A DNA stretch of 46,014 nucleotides from NCBI GenBank assembly GCA_947624935.1, contig CANQML010000005.1, positions 1 to 46,014 on the forward strand, written 5' to 3'. Positions 7,350 to 15,640 of the stretch are shown here, one piece after another. The notes beneath the pieces were generated by a model. The model saw nothing but the letters and a program-made list of their open reading frames with translations. It did no database searches and was not told the DNA's origin. A program made the position numbers and the translations under genes. Each line of letters opens with the position of its first letter. Position 1 is the first letter of the stretch. This stretch comes from Candidatus Gastranaerophilales bacterium. GTDB taxonomy: Bacteria; Cyanobacteriota; Vampirovibrionia; Gastranaerophilales; Gastranaerophilaceae.

Positions 7350-8915
7350 TTATCTGAATATATCCCAAACGCTGTCGCCGTCATCGATATCTTCATCACG
7401 GTTTTTGTAATTGTCGTTTGTCAGAGAATCTCTGGTATATTCCTGAAGTTTCATTTTAATAGTTCCCGACCTGCCTGCACGGTAAACTCCGAAAGTTACC
7501 TCGTCTCCTACCTTTAACTTTTTAATTATCGCGTTCAATTCAGTCGTGGATTTTACCTCGGTCTTGTTTACCTCCGTGATAATATCCCCCGACTTAAAGC
7601 CCGCACGCTCGGCGTTACTGCCCGAATTTACAGCGGTTACATACACGCCCGTTTGCGATGTGCCGTACATCCAAAGTTGTGCCGTGGAGCTTATATCGGA
7701 AAGCGACATTCCGAGGTCAATCTGTCCTTTTACATAACCGTATTTTTTAAGGTCGGATAGTACATCCTGTACATCATTTATCGGAATTGCAAAGCCGATA
7801 CCTTCCGCTGACTGCGAGGTTGACTTAGCGTTTATAATTCCTATAAGCTCACCGTTGCCGTTAAAAAGTCCTCCGCCCGAGTTTCCGGGACTTATTTCAG
7901 CGTTTGTTTGAAGCAAATTCATTGTTTCGTTCTCTATGGTTACCTCACGGTCGAGCGCGCTGATAATTCCGTCCGTTACGCTTCCGCCGAGCTGTCCGAG
8001 AGGATTGCCGATTACCACGGCATAGTCGCCTACGGAAATTTTTGCGCTGTCGCCGAATGTCGCATAGGTTAAATCTTTCTTGGGTTTTATTTTTAAGAGA
8101 GCTATATCCCCCGCCTCGTATGTTCCGACAACCTCAACATCCGTGTACTCGGTTTTATCACGCAGATTGACCGTCAGGTGCGACGCGCCCTCAATAACGT
8201 GGTAGTTTGTGATTATATATCCGTCCTTTGAAATGATAACTCCCGAGCCTGCGCCTTTTTGAATGTACTGCTGTGAGAACGAGCCTGTTGTTACCTGCTC
8301 GGTTGTGATTTCAACAACAGAATCGGCGGTTTTCTTTACAATCTCGGTAGTCGACAACGCCGACGTGGACGACGCGTAGGTCGCGCCCGAACCCTCGGAT
8401 TTGCTGACGTTGAGCATATCGGAATTACTGCCCGCCGTATTCGCCGCCAAATATCCGCCTCCCGCGCCTAAAATCGCGGAGCATATAACGCTTATAACTA
8501 AAACCGCCGCGATTGTACCGCGTGTTACCGGCTTTTTCTCCTTTTTCTTGGGCTGTTTCGGTGCGCTGTATACATTTTGATATGAGGACGTGTAATTTAC
8601 AGGATTTTGTGTGCCTGTATTGGCGTTTTGTCTGTATTGATTATCAGTCTTATAGCTGTTGTTTTGCCCACTTTGTTTTTCACCCGTGTAAAAGCTTTCT
8701 CCGTAACGAGCGTAATTTTCCGCTGATTTTGATGTGTTTGCAAAATTTTTCTGATAATATTCATCGGGAGTATAGTCGGGAGTTTTTGACGTGATATGCT
8801 CCGTATTATAGGGATTTGACGATGAATTTATGTTATTTGTTTCATAGTCCTGCTGTGCGGTATTTTTACTATCGCCGTTTTGGTTTTCATAAGGTTCATA
8901 TGGGTTGTAATTCAT
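7350..8915 (-). CDS. htrA: HtrA/DegP-like membrane-anchored serine protease (S1C, PDZ)
   Basis: A 521-residue surface quality-control protease. An Asn/Tyr/Gln-rich cytoplasmic stretch (1-120) ends in a Lys-rich patch, followed by one transmembrane helix (about 133-158). The trypsin-like domain follows with the catalytic triad His239 (ITNYHVIEG), Asp270 (GDIALLKIKP) and Ser346 (SPGNSGGGLF). A C-terminal PDZ domain (about 412-490, 'GVYVTAVNSGSNAERAGFKSGDII') should control substrate access. This layout is standard for Firmicutes HtrA/YkdA-type proteins, which degrade misfolded exported proteins and are often under envelope-stress control. GGAGG precedes the ATG. It diverges from cotJ across 174 bp. 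Confidence 0.95.
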   Translation of the reverse strand: MNYNPYEPYENQNGDSKNTAQQDYETNNINSSSNPYNTEHITSKTPDYTPDEYYQKNFANTSKSAENYARYGESFYTGEKQSGQNNSYKTDNQYRQNANTGTQNPVNYTSSYQNVYSAPKQPKKKEKKPVTRGTIAAVLVISVICSAILGAGGGYLAANTAGSNSDMLNVSKSEGSGATYASSTSALSTTEIVKKTADSVVEITTEQVTTGSFSQQYIQKGAGSGVIISKDGYIITNYHVIEGASHLTVNLRDKTEYTDVEVVGTYEAGDIALLKIKPKKDLTYATFGDSAKISVGDYAVVIGNPLGQLGGSVTDGIISALDREVTIENETMNLLQTNAEISPGNSGGGLFNGNGELIGIINAKSTSQSAEGIGFAIPINDVQDVLSDLKKYGYVKGQIDLGMSLSDISSTAQLWMYGTSQTGVYVTAVNSGSNAERAGFKSGDIITEVNKTEVKSTTELNAIIKKLKVGDEVTFGVYRAGRSGTIKMKLQEYTRDSLTNDNYKNRDEDIDDGDSVWDIFR

Positions 8916-9089
8916 AATTATACCTCCAATATCTTTTATTCTATGTCTTAAATAATAATTCCCTAAAGTGAAAAGTATATGAAATAAGCTTGAAACTAAA
9001 TTGAAAATTTTACATATTTAGGACAAATCTTAATTGGACGCATAGTATATATAGAAGTTTTCTTCAATAAATTTTAAGGAGTACCGATT

Positions 9090-9293
9090 TTGGAAATTTT
9101 TGAATCCGTTATGGAAAGTTACGGACTTACGCCTCTTCCAAAAAATCCTGTGGAAACTATGGCGTATGTGCCTTTTCAACAATATAACTCTAAAACCTAC
9201 TCACCCGAACAGGCGCTTGAGGCGGGTACGGTGTATCCGATATTAGATAAACCTTTCTTCGGTAGTAAATGCTGGGGAGGAAAAAATGACTGA
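9090..9293 (+). CDS. cotJA: Spore coat associated protein CotJA
   Basis: A 67-residue CotJA-family protein. The segment AYVPFQQYNSKTYSPEQALE followed by AGTVYPILDKPF is the family signature. The start is a TTG at 9090, supported by AAGGAG (9076-9081) 8 bases upstream; the next ATG (Met8) has no such site. In Bacillus subtilis cotJ is transcribed in the mother cell by sigma-E and its products join the spore coat. The stop overlaps the cotJB start by 8 bases, so the two are translationally coupled. I could not find a convincing sigma-E promoter by eye. Confidence 0.92.
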   Translation: MEIFESVMESYGLTPLPKNPVETMAYVPFQQYNSKTYSPEQALEAGTVYPILDKPFFGSKCWGGKND

Positions 9294-9540
9294 AAGAGAT
9301 ATTTTGATGAAACAGCTTTCGTCGTATCAGTTTTTGGTTCACGATTTAAAGCTTTATCTTGACACTCACCCAAACGACAAGGCAACTATTGAAAAAGTAA
9401 ACGAATACACCGCTAAGCTTGTTCCTCTTAGAGATAAGTACGAAAAACTTTACGGTCCGCTTACTACCTTTGATGCTGAAAAAAACCGCTGGAGCTGGGT
9501 AAACGCTCCTTGGCCCTGGGAAAACGAGGAGGTTGACTAA
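9286..9540 (+). CDS. cotJB: Spore coat protein CotJB
   Basis: An 84-residue CotJB-family protein. It contains the helical LSSYQFLVHDLKLYLDTHPN motif and the characteristic aromatic end WSWVNAPWPWE. It is encoded between cotJA (8-base overlap) and cotJC (which begins at the next base after the stop), the canonical order. The ribosome site GGGAGG lies inside the end of cotJA. Its biochemical role is unknown; it is needed for coat assembly of the CotJ set in Bacillus. Confidence 0.94.
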   Translation: MTERDILMKQLSSYQFLVHDLKLYLDTHPNDKATIEKVNEYTAKLVPLRDKYEKLYGPLTTFDAEKNRWSWVNAPWPWENEEVD

Positions 9541-10170
9541 ATGTTTGTATATGAAAAGAAATTACAGTACCCTGTAAATATTAAAAATCCAAATCCGCGA
9601 CTTGCTAAAATAATTATGAGCCAGTTCGGCGGCGCCGACAGTGAGCTTGCCGCATCGGTCAGATACCTTAGCCAACGCTACACAATGCCACTGCCCGAAC
9701 TCAAAGCAACTTTGACGGATATAGGTACAGAGGAACTTAGTCACCTTGAAATGGTCGGAGCTATTATTTATCAGCTAACTAAAGGCCTTAGCGAAAAAGA
9801 AATAAAGGCGGCAGGCATAGACGACTACTTTGTTGACCATACTCTTGGTATTTATCCGTCTTCTGCAGCAGGCGTTCCCTTTACGGCGGCATATTTACAG
9901 TCTAAGGGAGACGCAATCACCGACCTTCACGAGGATTTAGCCGCTGAACAGAAAGCTCGAACAACATATGACAACATTCTCAGATTCTGCGATGACCCAG
10001 ACGTTAAAGACGCTATTCGCTTTTTAAGACAGCGTGAGGTTGTTCACTATCAGCGTTTCGGTGAAAATTTAAGAATTTTAACCGACAAGCTTGACGAGAA
10101 TAACTTCTATGCATTTAATCCTGAGTTTGACAAAAAATGCTTTAAAAATCAGATGAAGAAGAATAAATAA
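9541..10170 (+). CDS. cotJC: CotJC, manganese-catalase-family spore coat protein
   Basis: A 209-residue four-helix protein of the non-haem manganese catalase family. Candidate metal ligands are in place: Glu35 (GADSELAAS), Glu65 and His68 (GTEELSHLE), Glu131 (DLHEDLAAEQ), and Glu166 and His169 (QREVVHYQRF). The protein is shorter than full-length Mn catalases, as usual for CotJC. It probably decomposes peroxide at the spore surface, although activity varies in this family. It is the last gene of cotJABC, with a strong terminator 37 bases after the stop. The complete operon is good evidence that the organism forms spores, or did recently. Confidence 0.95.
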   Translation: MFVYEKKLQYPVNIKNPNPRLAKIIMSQFGGADSELAASVRYLSQRYTMPLPELKATLTDIGTEELSHLEMVGAIIYQLTKGLSEKEIKAAGIDDYFVDHTLGIYPSSAAGVPFTAAYLQSKGDAITDLHEDLAAEQKARTTYDNILRFCDDPDVKDAIRFLRQREVVHYQRFGENLRILTDKLDENNFYAFNPEFDKKCFKNQMKKNK

Positions 10171-10206
10171 TTTTAAGCTATTTATCCTTAATAAATATAA
10201 TATAAA

Positions 10207-10232
10207 AACCGCCCGTTGATTAACGGGCGGTT
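10207..10232. terminator. Bidirectional terminator between cotJC and the dockerin protein gene
   Basis: AACCGCCCGTT/AACGGGCGGTT is a perfect 11-bp, GC-rich stem with a 4-base GATT loop. It has A/T-rich tracts on both sides. It serves the convergent cotJC (+) and the phosphoesterase gene (-). Confidence 0.92.
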
Positions 10233-10240
10233 ATGATTTT

Positions 10241-13153
10241 TCAGGAAACTATATAACTGTCTTTAAATGGATAAGTTGAAACCGAATATGGTGACGATGA
10301 AGATGAAAGATAATAAGCGGTACGGTCGACAGTTAATGCAATATTTTCGGTTTGATTTCCGGAATTGTTATTGAAAATTATATGGTCATAAACATCCATA
10401 TTAACGGTATATTTATATATTGATTTTCCCATATCGTTCTTACCTATATAGGTCATAATTTTTCCGGGCCAAATAGCCTCCTTATTACTGCCTTTCCAAC
10501 AATAGGCATAAACAGAGGACCAGTTGTTTGTATTTTCAAAATAGACCGTAATTGTATTTTTAATATCTTCGTCATTACCGTCTACATTTTTTGGGTCAAC
10601 TACTGCAAGTAAAGCTTTCTGTAGTTCTGTGAGCCTGCTAACAGCCAAGTCCGTATTTAGGGTACCGTTACTGTAGAGTGTTTTGTCGGTACGGTATTCT
10701 TTCTTTAATGCCTGGTAGCAGTCATACGAACTGTAACGGTAGTAAAGAGAAAGATTATTCTCAACTTCTTTAAAAACAGAATCTATTCCTGCGCCTACAG
10801 AAATCACGTTCGGTTTTTCAGATGTACCATTGAAAGAAAGTATTATCTTTGCGACATATTTTTGAATTAAAGTAACATCCTTTACGTTAACTCCTCTGTC
10901 TTTATCAACATCTGCGGCATAAAATTTATCTCCTGTTAATTCTAACATACCCGCAATATGTTTCTGAACTACTGTTGCGTCTAAGATATTTATTTTTCCG
11001 TCCGCATTAACATCACCCAATGTATAGTCCTTTCCTTCAATAAGGGTAGATTCAGATGTAGAAGATTCACTTGATGAAGTTTCAACGCTCTCTGTAGATT
11101 CAGTTGTTTCTTTGGAAGCGTCTGAATTTTCAGAGGTAATTGATTGAGTGGTTGATTCCGAACTTTCGGTGGAGGTTGAGGAATTAGAATCAGAGGTCGA
11201 TTCCGAGCTTTCGGTAAAGGTTGAATAAGTAGAGTTGGAGGTTACTTCCGAACTTTCGGATGAAACTGAATTAGTTATTGATTCTGTCATTTCCGTAGCT
11301 GAAGCTTTCGTCGATTCGGAAATAGTATTTGTTTCATTTGTTTTAGATGATAAATTTTCCGTAGTTTCAGATGATAAAGTTTCCGTAGTTTTTGAAGCAG
11401 TTGATTCAGAACTTTCAGTTTCATAAGGATTTTTATTTGAATATAAAAGTATTAACTTTTTCGTGGAAGTATTAAAGTTAAACGTGTAAAAACCGCCTGT
11501 TGCGATAAGTTGGCAATCTCCCGCAGACGTACTCATTACCCAGCCTCCGGTTGAGGTCTTTGTTGTAGTATCCTCAATCTGACCATCGTTTCCATACCAA
11601 GTTGAGCCGTTATTTATCTTGAATTTATAAGTTCCTCCGTTTAACTGCAGAGTTGTTGAAACAACAGAAGAATCGCTTGTATAGTACAGAGGATTGCTTG
11701 TTCCCCAGTCGTTAAAGGAGCCCTTCAAATAATAAGATGACGGATTAGTACCCTGAGTCAGCTTTTCGGTGGTAGGTTTTGTTGTAGGATCGGTAGAGGT
11801 CATTTGCTTATAAGCCTGATCAGATGTTCTTACAATATAACAACAATTCGGGTCGTATTCATTATAATAAAGATTAGCGCCGTTAAAAATTATCGCATTA
11901 TCAAATACGTCTACAATATAACCTTCGGTTTGGTCTTCATAATAGGTGTAGTCAAGCTTACCGTTTATAATACGTCGGGTGCCTCCTACAGAACTATTGT
12001 GTATCATTTGTGCAGATGTATCGTTATTATCAGAATAATTATACTGTTCGGAAAATCTTATATGTGTATGACCTGAAATAAAAATAGTGTCTTTATATTT
12101 TTCAAGAAGTGATTTAAAGCGAACGGTAGATGCCTGATTATCGCTTAAAGGAATATCGTAATACGGTGTGCCTGTAGTTGTATCGCCCGCGCCGTACTTG
12201 TAAAACAGAGAATGTTCCACAATATAAATATTATGACCGTCACCCGAGTATTTCTCCAAAAGACCTTCTAACCAATCAAGCTGGTCATTTGAAAACTCCT
12301 CAACTCTGTCAGGATAAAAACCTCCCTCTAAAGCCATAAAAATAAAGTGGTCGCCGTTGATATTTTTTTCAAAGTACGCTTTTTTTGAAGTGTTGTTTGA
12401 GCCCTCCAGACCTGTTGCATTGATAAAGCTTGAGGTGCCTTCGCTGACGCTTTGCCAAAGCTCGTGATTTCCTATTGCCTCATAAATGGGATTACAATAG
12501 TCGGACTCTGCGAGAATTTTTTCATAAATTTTCCATTCCTTAGGCTGAATCCCTTTTGAATCAATATTGTTATTTGTGTAGTCGCCTGATTCAATAATAA
12601 AATCAACCTGTCGGTCCGCAGCGGTTTGAAGCGCATTGCGCCAATGACTGTCAGCATATTTATATGTGCTGTATAAACCGTCTATATGGATATCCGAATA
12701 GGAAGCAAAGCTGTAATTTTTATCTGAGGATTTATGACCAAGCAATTTATTAGCAGGAATGTCATAAACTGCAGATGCATTTCCGACTGTTTTGTTTGAA
12801 GGCTCTGATGCAGAAGAAATTGCAATAAGCTTTACGGCATCCGCAGGTATTGCTGTTTGAGCATACATCTTGTGCGACTGCAAAGAAGATGAAACTGTCA
12901 GCTTGGCTATCTCGCTGTATCCGTTAAGAGCCTTTGTATTATCAGCCCAATAGAGCCAATAGGTTCCCGCAGGAGCAGAAAGTGTTATTGTACCCTCAGC
13001 ATATCCTGCAGTTTCAGCATTAGCACCTGAAAAATTATAAGTAATTTTTGCTGTTGTTTCAGCATTAACCGCAAAAGAAGAAACTGAACAGGATAGAAGA
13101 ATAAAAATTAAAAATATAGAAAATGATTTTTTAAATTTAATTTTAACTTTCAT
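10241..13153 (-). CDS. Secreted dockerin-bearing calcineurin-like metallophosphoesterase with starch-binding-like modules
   Basis: A 970-residue modular exported protein. Signal peptide 1-31. A beta-rich N-domain lies at about 35-130. The metallophosphoesterase domain (145-440) has all metal motifs: D154xH156, G190-D191, GNH230E, His313, and GHTH (361-364). A pullulanase/SusE-like starch-binding-type module follows (about 472-572, 'YYLKGSFNDWG'), then a 130-residue Ser/Thr/Glu linker. A type I dockerin (710-772) has two calcium loops (D714-N716-D718...D725 and D748-D750-D752...D759). A second starch-binding CBM26-like module ends the protein (865-957, 'VYAYCWKGSNKEAIWPG'). Dockerins attach proteins to cohesin scaffolds, so this would be a cellulosome or amylosome component. 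The phosphoesterase substrate is unknown. It has its own promoter. Confidence 0.92.
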   Translation of the reverse strand: MKVKIKFKKSFSIFLIFILLSCSVSSFAVNAETTAKITYNFSGANAETAGYAEGTITLSAPAGTYWLYWADNTKALNGYSEIAKLTVSSSLQSHKMYAQTAIPADAVKLIAISSASEPSNKTVGNASAVYDIPANKLLGHKSSDKNYSFASYSDIHIDGLYSTYKYADSHWRNALQTAADRQVDFIIESGDYTNNNIDSKGIQPKEWKIYEKILAESDYCNPIYEAIGNHELWQSVSEGTSSFINATGLEGSNNTSKKAYFEKNINGDHFIFMALEGGFYPDRVEEFSNDQLDWLEGLLEKYSGDGHNIYIVEHSLFYKYGAGDTTTGTPYYDIPLSDNQASTVRFKSLLEKYKDTIFISGHTHIRFSEQYNYSDNNDTSAQMIHNSSVGGTRRIINGKLDYTYYEDQTEGYIVDVFDNAIIFNGANLYYNEYDPNCCYIVRTSDQAYKQMTSTDPTTKPTTEKLTQGTNPSSYYLKGSFNDWGTSNPLYYTSDSSVVSTTLQLNGGTYKFKINNGSTWYGNDGQIEDTTTKTSTGGWVMSTSAGDCQLIATGGFYTFNFNTSTKKLILLYSNKNPYETESSESTASKTTETLSSETTENLSSKTNETNTISESTKASATEMTESITNSVSSESSEVTSNSTYSTFTESSESTSDSNSSTSTESSESTTQSITSENSDASKETTESTESVETSSSESSTSESTLIEGKDYTLGDVNADGKINILDATVVQKHIAGMLELTGDKFYAADVDKDRGVNVKDVTLIQKYVAKIILSFNGTSEKPNVISVGAGIDSVFKEVENNLSLYYRYSSYDCYQALKKEYRTDKTLYSNGTLNTDLAVSRLTELQKALLAVVDPKNVDGNDEDIKNTITVYFENTNNWSSVYAYCWKGSNKEAIWPGKIMTYIGKNDMGKSIYKYTVNMDVYDHIIFNNNSGNQTENIALTVDRTAYYLSSSSSPYSVSTYPFKDSYIVS

Positions 13154-13207
13154 AATAACCTCTTTTCAAAAAACAATAACAATATTATCTAAATGATAGG
13201 TTTGATT

Positions 13208-13234
13208 TTTATAAAAACTGTAAGTTTTTATAAA
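13208..13234 (-). repeat. 12-bp perfect inverted repeat in the 5' untranslated region of the dockerin protein gene
   Basis: TTTATAAAAACT and AGTTTTTATAAA are separated by GTA. The dyad lies about 50 bases downstream of the predicted transcription start and 55 bases before the ATG. It could be an operator or an AU-rich mRNA hairpin. No protein binding it is identifiable here. Confidence 0.75.
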
Positions 13235-13287
13235 TTTTGAGAATATACTTTCAGTTAATGATATTAAATTATATTCTTCTTTAGTTT

Positions 13288-13317
13288 ATTATAAATAAAA
13301 TTTAGCATTTTTGTCAA
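13288..13317 (-). promoter_or_regulatory. Consensus sigma-A promoter of the dockerin phosphoesterase gene
   Basis: On the minus strand a perfect TTGACA (13312-13317) and a perfect TATAAT (13288-13293) are separated by 18 bases. This predicts a leader of about 130 nt before the ATG at 13153, containing the inverted repeat. Confidence 0.85.
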
Positions 13318-13412
13318 GAATTATTTAAAAAATATCTGAATTTTTATAAAGATAATATAATTTTTCTGTTTTTTAAAATAATAGTACCTTTATTAATTCC
13401 TACTGTTTATAC

Positions 13413-13901
13413 TTATTTTATTATTTTCCAGTGCTCTATGAGCCTGTCAATAGAAAAAGAGGCGTTTGCAGGACTTGTTGACGGAAGCTTTACTGCCCCT
13501 ATCTTTGTTTTAGGATAGATGTATTTCATATACATTTTGTGCGACAAAGCGCCGTTGCAAAATATCCTGTTCACCTTGCTGTTTTCTAGTATTTTTGATA
13601 TATCATTAGGCATTACATTTTTAACGGAGCTGTCGCTTGAACCTGTTATCGTGCAGGATTTTATCGAGTCCCATAACGCAAGGTTATTATTAAGAATCAG
13701 CGATTTCTTTTCTTCAATGTTTTTTGGTATATCTTCACCGTACAGCAAAGAAATTACTTTCCAAAACCGATTTTGCGGATGGCCGTAAAAGAAATTCGAT
13801 TCCCGTGATTTTACCGACGGAAAACTTCCGAGAATAAGCGTATGTGAATTTTCATCATATAACGGAGGGAAAGGATGAACAATGTTACTTGTTTCGCTCA
13901 T
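13413..13901 (-). CDS. DNA-deoxyinosine (hypoxanthine) glycosylase, uracil-DNA glycosylase superfamily
   Basis: A 162-residue base-excision repair enzyme. The motifs LILGSFPSVKSRES and FFYGHPQNRFWKVI are typical of the hypoxanthine-DNA glycosylase branch of the UDG fold. 'NRIFCNGALSHKMY' and 'KLPSTSPANASFS' form the C-terminal catalytic loop region. The ATG at 13901 is chosen because AGGAG lies 9 bases upstream; an earlier in-frame ATG would extend it by 23 residues into the terminator region without a ribosome site. It lies after the vanZ terminator, so it is probably outside the glycan transcription unit or expressed by read-through. Confidence 0.85.
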   Translation of the reverse strand: MSETSNIVHPFPPLYDENSHTLILGSFPSVKSRESNFFYGHPQNRFWKVISLLYGEDIPKNIEEKKSLILNNNLALWDSIKSCTITGSSDSSVKNVMPNDISKILENSKVNRIFCNGALSHKMYMKYIYPKTKIGAVKLPSTSPANASFSIDRLIEHWKIIK

Positions 13902-13934
13902 TTTATAACTCCTAATCCATAAATATAAAGAACA

Positions 13935-13962
13935 AAATTGCCCGAAACTATCCGAGCAATTT
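13935..13962 (-). terminator. Intrinsic terminator over the vanZ stop codon, probable end of the glycan operon
   Basis: On the minus strand AAATTGCTCG pairs with CGGGCAATTT (10 bp with one U-G pair), with an 8-base loop. TGTTCTTTATATTT follows. The hairpin begins within the last codons of vanZ. Confidence 0.7.
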
Positions 13963-14484
13963 GTTAACATTTCTTTTATAACTTAATAAATAACTTATAC
14001 TTCCTATCGCCGTACCGACAGTATTGCATACAAGGTCTATTGTTTCAGCATTTCCAAATCCAAATACTCCCTGAATGATTTCAATAATTAACGAAAAAAC
14101 AGCTCCAAAGAGTATGGTAAATAAAATCCCTTTTATTAAAGTCGAATTAAAAACCTGGGGCAAAACAATCCCGAACGGAATAAAAAGTATTACATTCATA
14201 AAAAACGAATTGTAATAATCCCACTGTTCTTCCCCTCTTTTAAATGTGGTTAAGGGGTTCAGGACAATTTCGTATCCCGTGTTTCTCTCTCTTAAAAAAA
14301 GTGTTATGAAAAGTATCAACAAAACAATTGCCACGAACGCCAAAAAATTAAGCGTCCGCCATTTCTTTCTGTGTTTCTGTATGGCAAAACGTCCGATAAT
14401 ACCCCATAGAACAATAAACAATATAGAAGATATTATGAAAGTTGTTTTAGGTATAGCGTATATAGATGAGTATAAATTCCACAT
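13948..14484 (-). CDS. VanZ-like integral membrane protein
   Basis: A 178-residue VanZ-family protein with four or five transmembrane helices (about 15-37, 44-64, 94-112, 117-140, 145-168). The family hallmarks are visible: the short loop LNPLTTFKRGEE, then 'NVILFIPFGIVLP' and 'IIEIIQGVFGFGNAETIDLVCNTVG'. VanZ itself gives low-level teicoplanin resistance by an unknown mechanism, but most homologues occur in surface-polysaccharide loci with no resistance genes, as here. It starts 3 bases after the preceding gene's stop, so it is co-transcribed. No van ligase or regulator is nearby, so glycopeptide resistance should not be inferred. Confidence 0.88.
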   Translation of the reverse strand: MWNLYSSIYAIPKTTFIISSILFIVLWGIIGRFAIQKHRKKWRTLNFLAFVAIVLLILFITLFLRERNTGYEIVLNPLTTFKRGEEQWDYYNSFFMNVILFIPFGIVLPQVFNSTLIKGILFTILFGAVFSLIIEIIQGVFGFGNAETIDLVCNTVGTAIGSISYLLSYKRNVNKLLG

Positions 14485-14487
14485 AAT

Positions 14488-15603
14488 TTACTTTGTTTTA
14501 TTCACAATGTCAATTTCTTTTTTTATCCTTTTCCTACCCGAAATGCCTTTGAATATAATTCGATAAACAACGTAAAAAGGTATAATCCACTTGTGGCGGT
14601 ATACAAACGGAGCGTTGCCCTTGTACCATTCAAGAGTTGGGAATAACCTTCTCCTTAAATATGAGGACTTTCCAAGTGATTCTATACTTTTACCGATCGT
14701 CTGTTGTGCAGTTCCGAACGCTCCCGAGCTTATTATAAATAAAAAATCCTTTTCTTCTTCAAAGCTAAGCTTTTCGTTAGTTTTAAACAGCTTTTCAGAC
14801 AAATTCTTAAAGGACTTTTCAAAATCCAATATTCCGAGTTTTTCAAGTTCTTTATCAATATATTCCCAATTTAACGTATCTTTCTTTTTTTCGGTATATA
14901 AAAAGCAATCAAGCAACGCTCGCAACCCTACTCCGCTGTCGGACATATGCTTGTAGGAATGTAGAGTTATATATACATAAAAATCCTCATCGCTCATTTT
15001 GTATTCATAATCGCCCGATAAAATCAAAAATTTGCTCATATCGGAATAGTATCTTGACCATTTATCGCGGTTAATCATAAAAAAGCGTTTATGAAGTTCA
15101 AAGCTGTAATACGGCTCCATAAAATACTCGTCAACGTGGGTTTCTTTAGTTGCGCTTGGGGTTTTGTAGCCGTTTTCAAGCATAAATTTACGCATAATGC
15201 GGTATCCGTCTGCGTCATAATAAATGTCGTTATCCACCATTTCACGCAGATACGGTTCGGGATAAAGCTCTCTCAACACAAGTCCTTTCATAAGCATATA
15301 TCTTATTTTATTCTTTCTCATATGCTCTAAAATTTTCTCGAGTTGCTGCTGAAAGGTCAACGACCATAACATTGCGTAATTAAGCTTATCCTGCCAAACA
15401 AGTTTTTGCTCATCAAAAAGCAAATCATCTGACAGTAAAGCATAAGCAACAACAGCGCTTACTCTGTGCCTGCTGCAGAGCTTTTTTACCTCGCCTAAAT
15501 TCATCGACCTGACCTTATCTATATTCGGTTTTCCACCCGATATTGCACTGTTTATAAGATACACAATATCATATCCGCATTTCAGCGTTTCTTCTTTCGT
15601 CAA
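14488..15603 (-). CDS. Nucleotidyltransferase-fold protein of unknown role (NTP_transf_5 family)
   Basis: A 371-residue protein of the uncharacterised nucleotidyltransferase family often found in polysaccharide and peptide-modification loci. 'MLMKGLVLRELYPEPYLREM' followed by 'VDNDIYYD' is the core with the metal-binding acidic residues. 'VYITLHSYKHMSDSGVGLRALLDCFLY' is the second family signature. The start is TTG (15601-15603) with AGGTGAG 6 bases upstream. It directly follows the phosphonate genes. A role in transferring a nucleotide-activated group is a possible link but is only inferred. Confidence 0.75.
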   Translation of the reverse strand: MTKEETLKCGYDIVYLINSAISGGKPNIDKVRSMNLGEVKKLCSRHRVSAVVAYALLSDDLLFDEQKLVWQDKLNYAMLWSLTFQQQLEKILEHMRKNKIRYMLMKGLVLRELYPEPYLREMVDNDIYYDADGYRIMRKFMLENGYKTPSATKETHVDEYFMEPYYSFELHKRFFMINRDKWSRYYSDMSKFLILSGDYEYKMSDEDFYVYITLHSYKHMSDSGVGLRALLDCFLYTEKKKDTLNWEYIDKELEKLGILDFEKSFKNLSEKLFKTNEKLSFEEEKDFLFIISSGAFGTAQQTIGKSIESLGKSSYLRRRLFPTLEWYKGNAPFVYRHKWIIPFYVVYRIIFKGISGRKRIKKEIDIVNKTK

Positions 15604-15640
15604 TCAATACTCACCTGAAATCAGATTAATTGGTAAATAA

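Noticed and set aside
8916-9089. Sigma-E promoter for cotJABC
   Set aside because: I searched the 174-bp gap for a sigma-E-like -35/-10 pair. CATAGTAT-like sequence is present near 9040, but no -35 stands at the right distance, so no call was made.
11041-11430. Repetitive TTCCGAACTTTCGG-like DNA as a tandem repeat or CRISPR-like array
   Set aside because: It is the low-complexity Ser/Thr/Glu linker of the dockerin protein. The repeats are imperfect, codon-phased and lack spacers.
13948-14484. Glycopeptide (teicoplanin) resistance based on VanZ homology
   Set aside because: No vanHAX, vanY or vanRS genes are nearby, and VanZ-like proteins are frequent in glycan loci without resistance.
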